Source: Deltaproteobacteria bacterium
GTDB taxonomy: Bacteria > Desulfobacterota > DSM-4660 > Desulfatiglandales > HGW-15
Assembly: GCA_016932235.1 (NCBI GenBank)
Contig: JAFGDF010000242.1
Coordinates: 1 to 64,000, forward strand
Length of the DNA: 64,000 nt
Direction of reading: 5' to 3'
This document shows positions 18,463 through 27,878 of the stretch, piece after piece. Numbering within the stretch: the first letter of the stretch is position 1; every line of letters starts with the position of its first letter. The notes beneath the pieces are model-generated. The model was given only the letters and a program-made list of their open reading frames with translations, was not told where the DNA came from and made no database searches. Both the position numbers and the translations under genes were made by a program.

Positions 18463-20301
18463 GTGGAAATAATTTACACGGATCTTTTAAGCATCGGTGC
18501 CGGGCTGGCAGGGGAAAGGGTTGCTGTGGAAGCCGCGACAGCAGGCTTTGAAAGCATATGCCTTAGTATTGTCCCCCCCAGGCGTTCCCATTCATCAGCC
18601 GCCCAGGGCGGCATGCAGGCATCCCTGGGAAACTGCGCCAAGGGGGATGGTGACTGCCCGGATGTTCACTTTCAGGATACGGTCAAAGGATCGGACTGGG
18701 GATGCGACCAGGAGGTGGCCCGCCTTTTTGCCGAAACCGCACCCATCGCGGTTCGTGAAATGGCGTTTTGGGGCCTGCCATGGAATCGTGTTGTATCAGG
18801 AAAATCCACGTATTTTAAGGGCGGCAAGAAATTCGAGAAGATAGAATCCAAGGCAAAGGAAGGGCTAATCACTGCCAGGGACTTTGGCGGAACAGCCAAA
18901 TGGCGCACCTGTTACACTTCTGATGGCACAGGACACACCCTGCTATATACCATGGACAACAAGGCCGTGGAACTGGGAGTTAAGGTTCACGACCGCATGG
19001 AGGTCATATCCCTTATTCATGACACTGAAGCGTGCATGGGCGCTGTTGCCAGGTGCATGAAGACCGGGAGATTACGGGTATATCTGGCCAAGGCGACTCT
19101 TATCGCAACAGGGGGCTATGGCCGGATCTACCGCGAGACTACCAATGCGGTCATCAATGATGGCGGAGGCGCCATCATTGCTTTGGATACCGGCATTGTG
19201 CCCATTGGAAATCCCGAAGCCGTCCAGTTTCATCCCACCGGAATTGTTCCCACCCATATACTGGTTACGGAGGGATGCCGTGGAGACGGAGGAACCCTTC
19301 TGGATGTGCACCAAAAGCGTTTTATGAATGCCTATGAGCCGGAAAAGGCTGAACTGGCATCACGCGATGTGGTGTCGAGGTGGATGATCCACCACATCCG
19401 GGAGGGACATGGCGTGCCCAGTCCTTATGGAGATCATCTCTGGCTGGATATCCGCCATCTTGGGTCAACCCATATCAAGACCAAACTCAGAGAAGTTGAA
19501 GAGATATGCAATAACTTTCTGGGAGTGGATCCCATCACACAGCTGATACCTGTCCGGCCTGCGCAGCATTATACCATGACAGGGGTAAGAACCAACAAGG
19601 ATGGCGCGGCCTATGGCCTGAAAGGGCTTTTTTCGGCCGGAGAGGCCGCATGTTGGGATTTACACGGGTTCAATCGACTGGGAGGGAATTCACTGGCAGA
19701 GACCATTGTCGCGGGGCGGATTGTCGGAACGAAGGTGGTGGAATTTTTGCAGGGCTATGAATGTGAGTTTTCCACCAGCCTGATCAGGGATCGCTTTGCC
19801 AAAGACGAAGAGCGAATTAAGAGGCTGATATCCGGCAAGGACGGAAAAGAAAATGTTTACACCATCAGGAACGCCATGCAGGATGAACTTATGGACCGGG
19901 TAGGTATATTCAGAAACGGGAAAGACCTACAAACCGCTGTGAATAAACTGCAGGAAATTCATGACCGCTCAAAAAAAGTGGGGATTCAATCGAATGGGAT
20001 CGGCGCCAGCCATGAACTGAGCCTTGCCATCAAAATCCAGAGCATGCTAAAACTGGCACTCTGCGTGGCCTGTGGGGCTCTTGCCCGCACGGAAAGCCGT
20101 GGCTGTCATTCCCGGGAGGACTACAAGGCCAGGAACGACCGGGATTGGCTGAACCGTACACTGGCTAGATGGAAAGAAGGGGCCGACCTCCCGACACTGA
20201 ATTACGAACCTGTTTCAAAAATAATGGAACTTCCTCCTGGCAGCCGTGGTTACGGTCAGTGTGAAATCATCGGATGCGATGGCGAGATTGTAGGAGCTTA
20301 G
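18463..20301 (+). CDS. frdA: Fumarate reductase / succinate dehydrogenase flavoprotein subunit
   Basis: FAD-carrying catalytic subunit, 612 aa. The dinucleotide-binding start is IGAGLAGERVAVEAA, the covalent-flavin histidine lies in SHSSAAQGGMQASLG (~residues 42-56), and the active-site regions include QFHPTGIVPTH (~258) and HYTMTGVRTN (~367). The start is GTG at 18463, 14 nt after frdC. The C-terminal domain is complete. Interconverts fumarate and succinate on the cytoplasmic side together with FrdB and FrdC. Confidence 0.96.
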   Translation: MEIIYTDLLSIGAGLAGERVAVEAATAGFESICLSIVPPRRSHSSAAQGGMQASLGNCAKGDGDCPDVHFQDTVKGSDWGCDQEVARLFAETAPIAVREMAFWGLPWNRVVSGKSTYFKGGKKFEKIESKAKEGLITARDFGGTAKWRTCYTSDGTGHTLLYTMDNKAVELGVKVHDRMEVISLIHDTEACMGAVARCMKTGRLRVYLAKATLIATGGYGRIYRETTNAVINDGGGAIIALDTGIVPIGNPEAVQFHPTGIVPTHILVTEGCRGDGGTLLDVHQKRFMNAYEPEKAELASRDVVSRWMIHHIREGHGVPSPYGDHLWLDIRHLGSTHIKTKLREVEEICNNFLGVDPITQLIPVRPAQHYTMTGVRTNKDGAAYGLKGLFSAGEAACWDLHGFNRLGGNSLAETIVAGRIVGTKVVEFLQGYECEFSTSLIRDRFAKDEERIKRLISGKDGKENVYTIRNAMQDELMDRVGIFRNGKDLQTAVNKLQEIHDRSKKVGIQSNGIGASHELSLAIKIQSMLKLALCVACGALARTESRGCHSREDYKARNDRDWLNRTLARWKEGADLPTLNYEPVSKIMELPPGSRGYGQCEIIGCDGEIVGA

Positions 20302-20302
20302 A

Positions 20303-21049
20303 ATGGACAGAAAACTGACATTTCATATATTCCGTTATAACCCTCAAGACCCGGATTCCGTTCCCCATACGGACACCTTTTATCTGGGTGAGACCGATAA
20401 GATGACCCTCTACATTGCCCTTACCCGGATCAGGGAAGAACAGGACCCATCTCTGATATTTGACTTCTGCTGCCGGGCAGGAATATGCGGGGCCTGCGCC
20501 ATGGTCATCAATGGCAGGCCTGGTCTGGCATGTAAAACTCTCACCAGTGAACTGCCGGATGAGAACACCCTGATGCCGCTACCCGTATTTAAGCTGATTG
20601 GGGATCTTTCTGTGGATACCGGAACCTGGTTCAGGGCTATGAATGAAAAGGTTGAGTCCTGGATACATACAGACAAGAAAATGGACCCAACGATCCCGGA
20701 GGAACGTATGGACAATGGCCTTGCCGAACAGATATATGAACTGGAACGTTGTGTGGAATGCGGTTGCTGTGTGGCGGCCTGTGGCACAGCCAATATGCGT
20801 GAGGACTTTATCGGCGCTGTAGCGCTGAACCGTATCGCGCGCTTTGCGATGGATCCGAGGGACAATCGGACGGATCGAGAATATTTCGAGATCGTCGGCA
20901 CGGACGAAGGTATCTTCGGATGTATGGGTCTCTTAGGCTGTGAGGATGTGTGCCCCAAGAACCTTCCCCTGCAGGACCAGCTGGGAATCCTGCGCAGGAA
21001 GATGGGATGGGTCGCCGTCAAGAATCTGTTATTCAGATTTTCTAAATAG
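20303..21049 (+). CDS. frdB: Fumarate reductase / succinate dehydrogenase iron-sulfur subunit
   Basis: The 248-aa protein carries three clusters. The [2Fe-2S] site is FCCRAGICGACAMVINGRPG followed by a cysteine (~54-77), a [4Fe-4S] site is CVECGCCVAACG (~150), and the last set is CMGLLGCEDVCPKNLP (~212). It links the flavin of FrdA to the haems of FrdC. It begins one base after the frdA stop codon. The operon ends here, and the 3' flank carries inverted repeats. Confidence 0.96.
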   Translation: MDRKLTFHIFRYNPQDPDSVPHTDTFYLGETDKMTLYIALTRIREEQDPSLIFDFCCRAGICGACAMVINGRPGLACKTLTSELPDENTLMPLPVFKLIGDLSVDTGTWFRAMNEKVESWIHTDKKMDPTIPEERMDNGLAEQIYELERCVECGCCVAACGTANMREDFIGAVALNRIARFAMDPRDNRTDREYFEIVGTDEGIFGCMGLLGCEDVCPKNLPLQDQLGILRRKMGWVAVKNLLFRFSK

Positions 21050-21083
21050 AACTATCCCGGTCAGCAATCCGTCTGATTTTGGT

Positions 21084-21187
21084 CGACAGTCTCCTAAAAA
21101 GTTATTCAATTAGTATCTTATTCTGATTAGATTATATAATGATATATTCCTAGAAGTTTGTCGGGCAAAGTCCGACAAACTTCTAGG
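21084..21187. repeat. Half-copy and perfect 16-bp inverted repeat at a stop codon (copy 2)
   Basis: At 21149-21164 and 21172-21187 two exact 16-base complements (CCTAGAAGTTTGTCGG on the left) enclose the loop GCAAAGT. The core TGTCGG/CCGACA is as in copies 1 and 3, but the outer stem differs on both sides in a compensating way. The right arm covers the TAG stop of the minus-strand gene ending at 21183. A lone right arm, CGACAGTCTCCT, lies at 21084-21095 between frdB and this hairpin. It could act as a terminator between converging genes. Confidence 0.72.
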
Positions 21188-21410
21188 GTGTTTTCTTCGT
21201 GATAAATCTTACCCGCCGTAATTTTTCATATTTACCCGATAGGGCATAACCCAGCTCTCCCAGCAGAAATCTCATGTATGATATTTTATCCGGTAAGTCC
21301 TTCTGACCGGATATATAACTCTCTTCCATCTCTTCTAAAGTCTCCGTCATCTCATCAATGATATCATACTCCGTATCCATTTCTGTGCTATCTATTTCAA
21401 GCTCATTCAT
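21183..21410 (-). CDS. Small acidic protein of unknown function
   Basis: A 75-aa protein, rich in Glu and Asp in its first half (MNELEIDSTEMDTEYD, then LEEMEESYIS), with a basic C-terminal tail (KLRRVRFITKKT). ATG at 21410 follows GAGG at 6 nt, and the gene overlaps the cNMP/PilZ gene by 8 nt, so the two are translationally coupled. No domain is recognised. It may be a partner of the cNMP/PilZ protein. The frame is open to 21464, but that start has no ribosome-binding site. Confidence 0.65.
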   Translation of the reverse strand: MNELEIDSTEMDTEYDIIDEMTETLEEMEESYISGQKDLPDKISYMRFLLGELGYALSGKYEKLRRVRFITKKTP

Positions 21411-22116
21411 TTCGATCCTCATTTCGGTAAAGATTAAGGTTGATTTTCTTAACATAATTCTCAATATGTTTGATATTTTCGTCAGTCTCGGAAAATTTGA
21501 TACGCATCCCTGGGGGAAAGTTGGCAGGATCGTCTGAGTGTCTTCTTGTCCACTCCACTTCGCTTTTTATCTTTACGGGTTTAGTCAAATCTGGCAATTG
21601 AAGTTTTAGAAGAATCTTTTCCCCCTTTTTTAATGGATTTTTAGTCTTTATAAAGAGACCTCCCTTGCTGTATTCATTAGTGTAAGCCCTGTCAAATGCC
21701 TGAGGATCTTTGAATGTTAGCGATAACATTTTCAGTGCGCTATTATCCGTCGCAGATAAAGATTTGGAAAATTCATCGATCAGAACCTCATATCTTTTTG
21801 CCATATTTATTATTATTGTCCTGAAATCACCGGGAAGCCGGTTAAATTCATGATCCAATGAATGCCGATCCAATAAGCCCAAGGTTGTATTACCGACAGC
21901 TATGGCAGTAGTCGTGCGTTTTGATCCGCTGAAGAATGAAAGCTCGCCAAAGACATCCTCTGACTTTAATACCGCCAAGTTCAGTTTTTTTCCTTCTATA
22001 GTTCTGGATATCTCAACAGCACCCGAAATAACTATGTATATCCAATCTCCAGAGCTACCCTCTTTGAAAATCAGTTCACCATCCATATATGATTTCTCTG
22101 TGGCTATATTGAACAT
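21403..22116 (-). CDS. Cyclic-nucleotide-binding domain protein with PilZ domain
   Basis: The 237-aa protein joins two second-messenger domains. Residues ~8-110 are a CRP-like cNMP-binding barrel: LIFKEGSSGDWIYIVISGAV, then VFGELSFFSGSKRTTTAIAV, the phosphate-binding cassette with the ribose-binding Glu. Residues ~125-225 are PilZ-like (GGLFIKTKNPLKKGEKILLK, then EVEWTRRHSDD). There is no DNA-binding helix-turn-helix, so it is not a transcription factor. It may integrate cAMP, made by the cyclase at 8909-10948, with c-di-GMP; that link is an inference. Confidence 0.85.
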   Translation of the reverse strand: MFNIATEKSYMDGELIFKEGSSGDWIYIVISGAVEISRTIEGKKLNLAVLKSEDVFGELSFFSGSKRTTTAIAVGNTTLGLLDRHSLDHEFNRLPGDFRTIIINMAKRYEVLIDEFSKSLSATDNSALKMLSLTFKDPQAFDRAYTNEYSKGGLFIKTKNPLKKGEKILLKLQLPDLTKPVKIKSEVEWTRRHSDDPANFPPGMRIKFSETDENIKHIENYVKKINLNLYRNEDRNE

Positions 22117-22395
22117 AAAGCTACCTCAATAATTAATAATGAATTGAATATCCGCATTTTTATCTTTGGTGTTCACAATACTTCGATACGGCGGACCATC
22201 TTTTCTGATCAGTATGAAGCAACAAGTATGCCAGAAGTTGATAATCGTCATATATGCTGTAATATCAATTATTTAAGTAAATATGAAAGGGGCTTGTTTT
22301 CACTTTACTGTGCACAACTATATACATATCCTTTTATATGTGTATATAATTAGATAGCCAAAAGAACGATCATCGCAAATCCTATCCGCCTAATG

Positions 22396-22437
22396 AAAAA
22401 AGGGGTTGCAGACTCTTTTTAAGAGTTGTAACCCCTT
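22396..22437 (-). terminator. Rho-independent terminator of tRNA-Leu
   Basis: On the minus strand a stem from AAGGGGTT and its complement encloses an inner stem CTCTT/AAGAG and is followed by six T residues. It begins 9 nt after the CCA end of the tRNA. The layout is typical of a strong intrinsic terminator. Confidence 0.9.
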
Positions 22438-22445
22438 GATATCAC

Positions 22446-22533
22446 TGGTGCCTGGGACGGGAATCGAACCCGTACACACTTAAAGTGCGAGGGATTTTAA
22501 GTCCCTTGCGTCTACCAATTCCGCCACCCAGGC
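22446..22533 (-). tRNA. tRNA-Leu (anticodon UAA)
   Basis: The minus strand folds into a class II tRNA with acceptor stem GCCTGGG/CCCAGGC, a D-loop with GGTAGAC, an anticodon loop CTTAAAA (anticodon TAA), a long variable arm and the T-loop GGTTCGATTCC. The 3' CCA is encoded. Reads UUA and UUG leucine codons. Confidence 0.97.
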
Positions 22534-22811
22534 ATATACTTTTTAATCTTATGCTTCAATAGGTTAATGAAACCCCTTTATAATCAATGGATTCCTTATT
22601 TCGCTCTACTTGCCCGGAATAACAAAAGGGTGGAACTTTTCGCTCATTCAGAGGCATAGCTGGATTCTTACCCGATTGGAATTATAAAATCAAGCAAATT
22701 GCTGATTGCATGGCGATCACAGTCATCGGTTTTGGAAATACTCCAAGCGCACGATCGTCCGGTATTTCGGGCTTGAAATCGACCTGGCAACCTGTCCGAC
22801 CGGCTCCTTGA

Positions 22812-23864
22812 CTACCGCAAATAGATAGGATTTGTGAATATCCATGGCCGCCATCCGAATACGGGCAGATGGCGATAAACCTCGACCCTGTAAACGCCCT
22901 TCTCCTTTACAGGATACACCACCTCGGAGCTCCGCCATCTTCCTGCTACTATTCCGTCTTTATAAATCCTGGTCTCTCCCGATTCCGGCAGCTCCACGAT
23001 GATACTGCCGGTATGAAACTTTCCTTCCTCACCCATTACAAGATCTGATCCGTCATCGGATAAGAAGAAAAACCTGAATCCCTTTGATGCACACAGGCTA
23101 TCATGGGCTATAAAAAGCCTGCCTTCCTTCAAGGCATCATAGATATCCGTCTTTGCGGTGCTAAAATCACCGTGGATCTTTCTACGGATAAGGACATGGA
23201 CGTTTATCGTGTTGAAAAGGAAATCATAGGTAAGCGGGATAAACCTTATGGGCCCAATCCTGAATTCAGCGCCATGCGCATCCGAGGTCCCGATCGCCAC
23301 CACTCTTCTCGTCCGGTTTAATCCGTCCCAGAATGAGATGGTTTCACGGCTCGGTCCCTTTAACATCTGGCTTTTGAATGCCAGGAAAAATATGCCGTGA
23401 AATATGGTTTTTACACGCTCTTTCCACCTCGATGAAAAATTCCAGATACTCAGGCCCGTGAACCCTTTTACAGAAAGATCATTCCAGGTATAAGCAACGG
23501 ATTTTTCCCTGTAAGGCATGCCTTTTTCGAACGGGTGGGCGAGAAATCCGAAGCCTCCCTTTTCATTCACTCTATCTATAACTTCCTGCGGTCCAATGCC
23601 TTCGGAATTCACCATTTCCTCGATACCGTATGCGAGATAGTGGTGAAAACGTTTTCCGATTTCAAGCCCAGTCAGTACAAGAAGATTTCCATAAAAACCC
23701 TCTTCTCCGAGGTCGAATGAATCCCTCATATATTCATGATCATTAATGCAGATAAAATCCAGGCCTGCCAGTGAAGCTAATTCAGCTATCTCTCTCGTGG
23801 ACATCCCGCCGTCCGAATGACGGGAATGGATATGAAGATTTCCTGTGTATTCGAAGTCAAACAT
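22812..23864 (-). CDS. PHP-domain metal-dependent phosphoesterase
   Basis: A 350-aa protein. The PHP metal site opens with NLHIHSRHSDGGMSTREIAE near residue 8; FICINDHEYMRDS (~38), LTGLEIGKRFHHYL (~65) and FLAHPFEKGMP (~105) supply further His/Asp/Glu ligands, and IGTSDAHGAEF (~190) is the last metal motif. The C-terminal half is beta-rich and ends in WIFTNPIYLR, usual for this family. ATG at 23864 follows AGGT and lies 4 nt after the permease stop. Substrate unknown. It is the last gene of the ABC exporter operon. Confidence 0.85.
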   Translation of the reverse strand: MFDFEYTGNLHIHSRHSDGGMSTREIAELASLAGLDFICINDHEYMRDSFDLGEEGFYGNLLVLTGLEIGKRFHHYLAYGIEEMVNSEGIGPQEVIDRVNEKGGFGFLAHPFEKGMPYREKSVAYTWNDLSVKGFTGLSIWNFSSRWKERVKTIFHGIFFLAFKSQMLKGPSRETISFWDGLNRTRRVVAIGTSDAHGAEFRIGPIRFIPLTYDFLFNTINVHVLIRRKIHGDFSTAKTDIYDALKEGRLFIAHDSLCASKGFRFFFLSDDGSDLVMGEEGKFHTGSIIVELPESGETRIYKDGIVAGRWRSSEVVYPVKEKGVYRVEVYRHLPVFGWRPWIFTNPIYLR

Positions 23865-23868
23865 CTTT

Positions 23869-25563
23869 TTACCTATAATTTTCAAGGGCCGCGGATCCCA
23901 TTTTCATGAATTTGTAAACCGTGAATAGATTCATAACCAGAACTAAGGTGAAGGCAGGAATGATCATAATCCACTGAAACAAGCTTATCTCCGTGCCTTT
24001 TAGATCCGCCATGAAAAGGATATAGACCGGTCCAGCTTCAAGAACTATAATAAAAGCAACAAGAACCGCACTTAATATCATATACATTAAACCCCCGAAT
24101 CCCGTTGCGACTTGGGATATATTCTCGTATTTGAAATTAGGATACATGGCGCCGAATCCTACTCCCATCGCCACAATGCTGAACACAATTAAAAACATCG
24201 TAATAGAGGAAAGGAACATCATCAGGCTGGTCACATGCAGGAGGCAATTTGTGGTAATAATCAATATCCCGCCAAGAGAAAGCATGGGAATGATATACAA
24301 CGCGAATTTTCCCCAGAGGAATCTTTCATTGGAAAGAGGAGAAGACCTTATAATCCAGAAGGCTCCCCCCTCTGAACTCACAGCAGGAAAGATAAAACGA
24401 ACCGAAACCGCTGCAAGAACAAAACCGGCAAGTCCCATATTGAGAAAAGCTATTTCATTCTGAAGAAAATCCAGCCGTATGGGGCTTCTCTCCAGGGGCA
24501 GGACGCTGAAATTGTATATATATACTATTATCAAGGCTCCAAGGAGCAGGAGCTGTGACCACTGGGTATTGTCGCGGAAAAAGTTTCGAATATCCTTTTC
24601 CAGCATGGCTCCGGTATCAGGAGCCAAAGGCTTTTTGATAAATCCCACAATAATATCGAGGATACCACGCCCCCTTCTTCTTCTCTTCGCCTCCTGGGAT
24701 TTTGAGAATCCGCTAAAATATATAATGCCTGCAATCCATACATTTATGACAAATATCGCCGACGCGCTGCTCCATAAAAGCAGCACATTAAATGCGGCAT
24801 TATGACCTTTTGTATCACCAAGTCGGGACCACAAGATTTCCGTGGCCCAGTGTGTGGGCAAATATGGCGAATCTGTAACCTGAAGCGCCGTTACATACTG
24901 CATTATACTGAAGAAGGCGTCGGGATTCACCAGCCTCTCAGGCCTCAGAAATCTGAACAAAAGGTAAAGGGCAATGATCACGAGAATGACCATCAGCATA
25001 ATGATATCTCTGGTCCTCTGAGCGGGGAAAATACTCACCATGATCATCGTAAAAATAATTCCCAGGCCGGCCGCAATAATTGTCACGGCAAGGGGCACAT
25101 GTAAAAGGGCGATATAAAAACCTGGGCCGGGTTTGTAGACATAAGCATAGGCCAGCATTACAGGCAGGCCGAATACAATCACCATCCATGAACTGTCAAC
25201 CATGGTATATACTGCTCTGCTGATAAAAAGATTCTCAATATCTACAGGAGATGAATAACAGAGCTCAAGATCTGCCGATAGATAAAGGTTTGAAAGCGCC
25301 GTGATAACGTGGCTGAAGATGAGAAGAGAAAAGAATGTCAAGAGGACCATTGCCAGTAAATGGCGTGCCAAAATATCCCCGATTAACTCGACAGACTGGA
25401 AATAGATCAAGACACGGCAGAAGATGAGAAACATTAACAGCCAGAAGAAAAGCCCAACCACGGACATGATCACGGCCTTTCTTCTTGTCCCGCGTGTGTT
25501 GTCAAAAAAGATATTCCTGATGCCAAGCAGTCGCGGGCTAAGAAGTAGATAGAGGTCTTTCAT
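23869..25563 (-). CDS. ABC exporter membrane subunit (ABC-2-like)
   Basis: The 564-aa protein has about a dozen hydrophobic segments and no periplasmic domain. A basic cluster AKRRRRGRG lies near residue 290 between the halves. It overlaps the ATPase gene by 26 nt and must be the membrane part of the same exporter. The large size and two-fold repetition fit single-gene permeases of Desulfobacterota and Firmicutes ABC-2 systems. Substrate unknown. Confidence 0.82.
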   Translation of the reverse strand: MKDLYLLLSPRLLGIRNIFFDNTRGTRRKAVIMSVVGLFFWLLMFLIFCRVLIYFQSVELIGDILARHLLAMVLLTFFSLLIFSHVITALSNLYLSADLELCYSSPVDIENLFISRAVYTMVDSSWMVIVFGLPVMLAYAYVYKPGPGFYIALLHVPLAVTIIAAGLGIIFTMIMVSIFPAQRTRDIIMLMVILVIIALYLLFRFLRPERLVNPDAFFSIMQYVTALQVTDSPYLPTHWATEILWSRLGDTKGHNAAFNVLLLWSSASAIFVINVWIAGIIYFSGFSKSQEAKRRRRGRGILDIIVGFIKKPLAPDTGAMLEKDIRNFFRDNTQWSQLLLLGALIIVYIYNFSVLPLERSPIRLDFLQNEIAFLNMGLAGFVLAAVSVRFIFPAVSSEGGAFWIIRSSPLSNERFLWGKFALYIIPMLSLGGILIITTNCLLHVTSLMMFLSSITMFLIVFSIVAMGVGFGAMYPNFKYENISQVATGFGGLMYMILSAVLVAFIIVLEAGPVYILFMADLKGTEISLFQWIMIIPAFTLVLVMNLFTVYKFMKMGSAALENYR

Positions 25564-26296
25564 GCGCGATTCTTTTCCCTTCTGTCAGCTTTAGGAATAT
25601 TTTTTCCAGATCCCCGTCGATTCCCGCTTCCCTCTGAAGTTCTTTTGGACTCCCTTTTGCCAGGATCTTTCCAGCCTGTATAATCGCAATTTCCTGGCAC
25701 AGCTCCTCGGCGACTTCAAGGGAATGGGTTGACATGAAAACTGTCGTGCCGTTCATACTCTGTTCCCTGAACACATCTTTAACGAGTCTTGCACCCTTCG
25801 GATCAAGGCCCACCATCGGTTCATCCACAATAAGGACCCTAGGCCGATGCAGTAAGGCACCGCACATTACAAGCCTCTGCTTCATTCCATGCGAATAACT
25901 CTCTATCATCTCATCGCACCAGTGGTCCAGCTCAAACATTTCCAGGAGATCCATTATATGATTATTGTTAGATGAACAACGATCCATTCCATAAAGACCG
26001 GCGATAAAATTCAGGAACTCCAAACCTGTAAGTTTCTCATAAAGGAAAGGCCGGTCCGGGATAAAGCCGATTGAACGTTTGACTTCTGACGGTTCTTTCG
26101 CTATATCCATACCGTTAATAATTATCCTGCCTCCTGTGGGCTTTAAAACACCGGCCATCATTTTAATGGTCGTGGTCTTTCCGGCTCCATTCGGGCCCAG
26201 AAAGCCAAAAACCTTGCCCTTCCCCACTTCCAGATTCAGGTTGTCAACGGCCTTAACCCCCTTGTAATTCTTTGTGAGATCGGTTAACTTAATCAT
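25538..26296 (-). CDS. ABC transporter ATP-binding protein
   Basis: A single nucleotide-binding domain, ~252 aa. The Walker A box is FLGPNGAGKTTTIK (~32), the signature YSHGMKQRLVMCGALLHRP (~136) and the Walker B box VLIVDEPMVGLDPKGARLVK (~156), with the H-loop in MSTHSLEVAEEL (~189). It is of the CcmA/NatA class, pairing with the membrane protein downstream. ATG at 26296 overlaps the stop region of the transglutaminase gene by 8 nt; an upstream TTG at 26308 is possible. Powers export together with the permease. Confidence 0.95.
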   Translation of the reverse strand: MIKLTDLTKNYKGVKAVDNLNLEVGKGKVFGFLGPNGAGKTTTIKMMAGVLKPTGGRIIINGMDIAKEPSEVKRSIGFIPDRPFLYEKLTGLEFLNFIAGLYGMDRCSSNNNHIMDLLEMFELDHWCDEMIESYSHGMKQRLVMCGALLHRPRVLIVDEPMVGLDPKGARLVKDVFREQSMNGTTVFMSTHSLEVAEELCQEIAIIQAGKILAKGSPKELQREAGIDGDLEKIFLKLTEGKRIAHERPLSTS

Positions 26297-27797
26297 AGCT
26301 GTAATCAATTAACTTCAATGATATTTTCCCAATCACGCCGGCGATCTCTATCTGTTTTTCAAGATTGCCGTGCATGAGACTTATATGACTGACATCCGCC
26401 GGTATCTGGTTAAGGGTAGCATCCATCGACACCCATTTCCCGAAATAGGCTTCTGACCAGGCATGATAAAAAAATCTATCCTGATTATATACCAGCCCCA
26501 CGCAAATCCGTGAGGGAATCCCCGACGCCCTGAGGAATGCGGTTAGAAGCGTGGCATGTTCATTACAATCACCTGTTCTCGTTCTCAAAACTTCAAGAGC
26601 GCTCGGAATGCTTATAACCGGTTTTTTTTCTATATTTTCATAGACCCATTTCATTAACCTCTTTGCCGCCTCGAAATTGTTTGTTTCACCGCTTACAATA
26701 TTCTTTGCGGCTTCCATCACCTCTTCTGAGTCACTTTCAATATTATATTCCGGCGCCAAATACGGCTTTAGATTCTCAGCAGGACCCTTGTCCGGGTCTG
26801 AAAACCCGATATCTGACGGGAGGTTTTCCATTGCAATCGTGAGGATGCCTTCATTATAATTCTGCCTGCCGGTATTGAGTATTTCAAGGATCATCGGCAT
26901 ATTATCCAGGCCCTCCACGCGGAACCTTACACTTTTAAGTCTTTCAGGATCAGGCATGATCCTGTCAAGAGGAACTGCGACCTTTTCGTAGAAGTCCTCA
27001 ATATCTTCCATTTCAATATTCAGCGGAGCATTTGCGGCACTGGATTTTATGGTGCTGAGCCCCATAAATCCTTCTTCCTTCAACGTGGATCCATCCTCGT
27101 CCAGCCAGAATGTCATTCGATTACCCCACATTTCCGCTTCAATGCGGAAAGAATCATAGGTGATATTGTTGATTTCGATCTTTTCCTTCGCAACTACCCT
27201 GAAGTGAGCATCTTTTTCAGCCATCGTGGATGGATCAAATAGCGGAAGCATAAAATCATCTCCCACCTTTATTTCTCTGGCCTGAAAGAAGAACCCCATT
27301 CCCGCTCCGATCATGGGCTCTTTATCAAGATAGATTTTTTGAATCTTTTTTCTCCTGCCGGTCCCGGATTCGATCACGAGATGTTTCCCCTCTAATTTTC
27401 CGGAGATAGCAAATCTGACGATACCCGAGGTCATTTGAAAATAGAAATTGTTTAACCTGAAATCCGCATCAAGCACTGATCTGGTTACAGTGTGAACATT
27501 TCTTGCCATCCCCATCAGGTTGAGTTTCAGAAATACATCTTCATGAATCAAGTATCCTTTCTCGAAAGGATTGATCCTGCTCACGCTGTATCCCACCTTC
27601 TTATCATCTAAAAATATCTCTTTCCATTCCCTGGTGTCGGACGTTATTGCGATCATGCTGCTTTCATCTTCCTCGCTTTTGCCTTGACTGCCGGAATGCT
27701 CTTTCTTGATTAGTAAAAACATCATTGAAAGCCAGAAAGAAATTATAATAATGCCGGTGATATTCAACACAAGCTTCTTTTTATTTGACAAGATCAT
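26289..27797 (-). CDS. Membrane-anchored transglutaminase-like protein
   Basis: The 502-aa protein has one N-terminal membrane anchor (LVLNITGIIIISFWLSMMFL, residues ~9-28) and a large outside part. The transglutaminase/protease-like triad is visible near the C-terminus: Cys in TRTGDCNEHATLL (~410), His in FFYHAWSEAYFGKW (~446) and Asp in VSMDATLNQ (~460). The long middle domain is beta-rich and has no known motif. First gene of a set with an ABC exporter and a PHP protein, which suggests a role in peptide or envelope processing, but no substrate is known. Confidence 0.85.
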   Translation of the reverse strand: MILSNKKKLVLNITGIIIISFWLSMMFLLIKKEHSGSQGKSEEDESSMIAITSDTREWKEIFLDDKKVGYSVSRINPFEKGYLIHEDVFLKLNLMGMARNVHTVTRSVLDADFRLNNFYFQMTSGIVRFAISGKLEGKHLVIESGTGRRKKIQKIYLDKEPMIGAGMGFFFQAREIKVGDDFMLPLFDPSTMAEKDAHFRVVAKEKIEINNITYDSFRIEAEMWGNRMTFWLDEDGSTLKEEGFMGLSTIKSSAANAPLNIEMEDIEDFYEKVAVPLDRIMPDPERLKSVRFRVEGLDNMPMILEILNTGRQNYNEGILTIAMENLPSDIGFSDPDKGPAENLKPYLAPEYNIESDSEEVMEAAKNIVSGETNNFEAAKRLMKWVYENIEKKPVISIPSALEVLRTRTGDCNEHATLLTAFLRASGIPSRICVGLVYNQDRFFYHAWSEAYFGKWVSMDATLNQIPADVSHISLMHGNLEKQIEIAGVIGKISLKLIDYSYD

Positions 27798-27878
27798 ATG
27801 TCAGGGCCCTTAAGTTATCTAACACTTTAAAAATAGACAGGATTAGAGAAAGCAGGGACTCATGCCAGACATGGTTTT

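Noticed and set aside
22318..22350. AT-rich imperfect dyad (TATACATAT against ATATGTGTATA)
   Set aside because: It is imperfect and in a very AT-rich spacer where such symmetry is expected by chance.
22723..22938. Minus-strand frame with MAAMDIHKSYLFAVV, like the start of an IS110-type transposase
   Set aside because: It overlaps, in another frame, the expected C-terminus of the PHP protein (WIFTNPIYLR), and the rest of the frame does not continue as a transposase.
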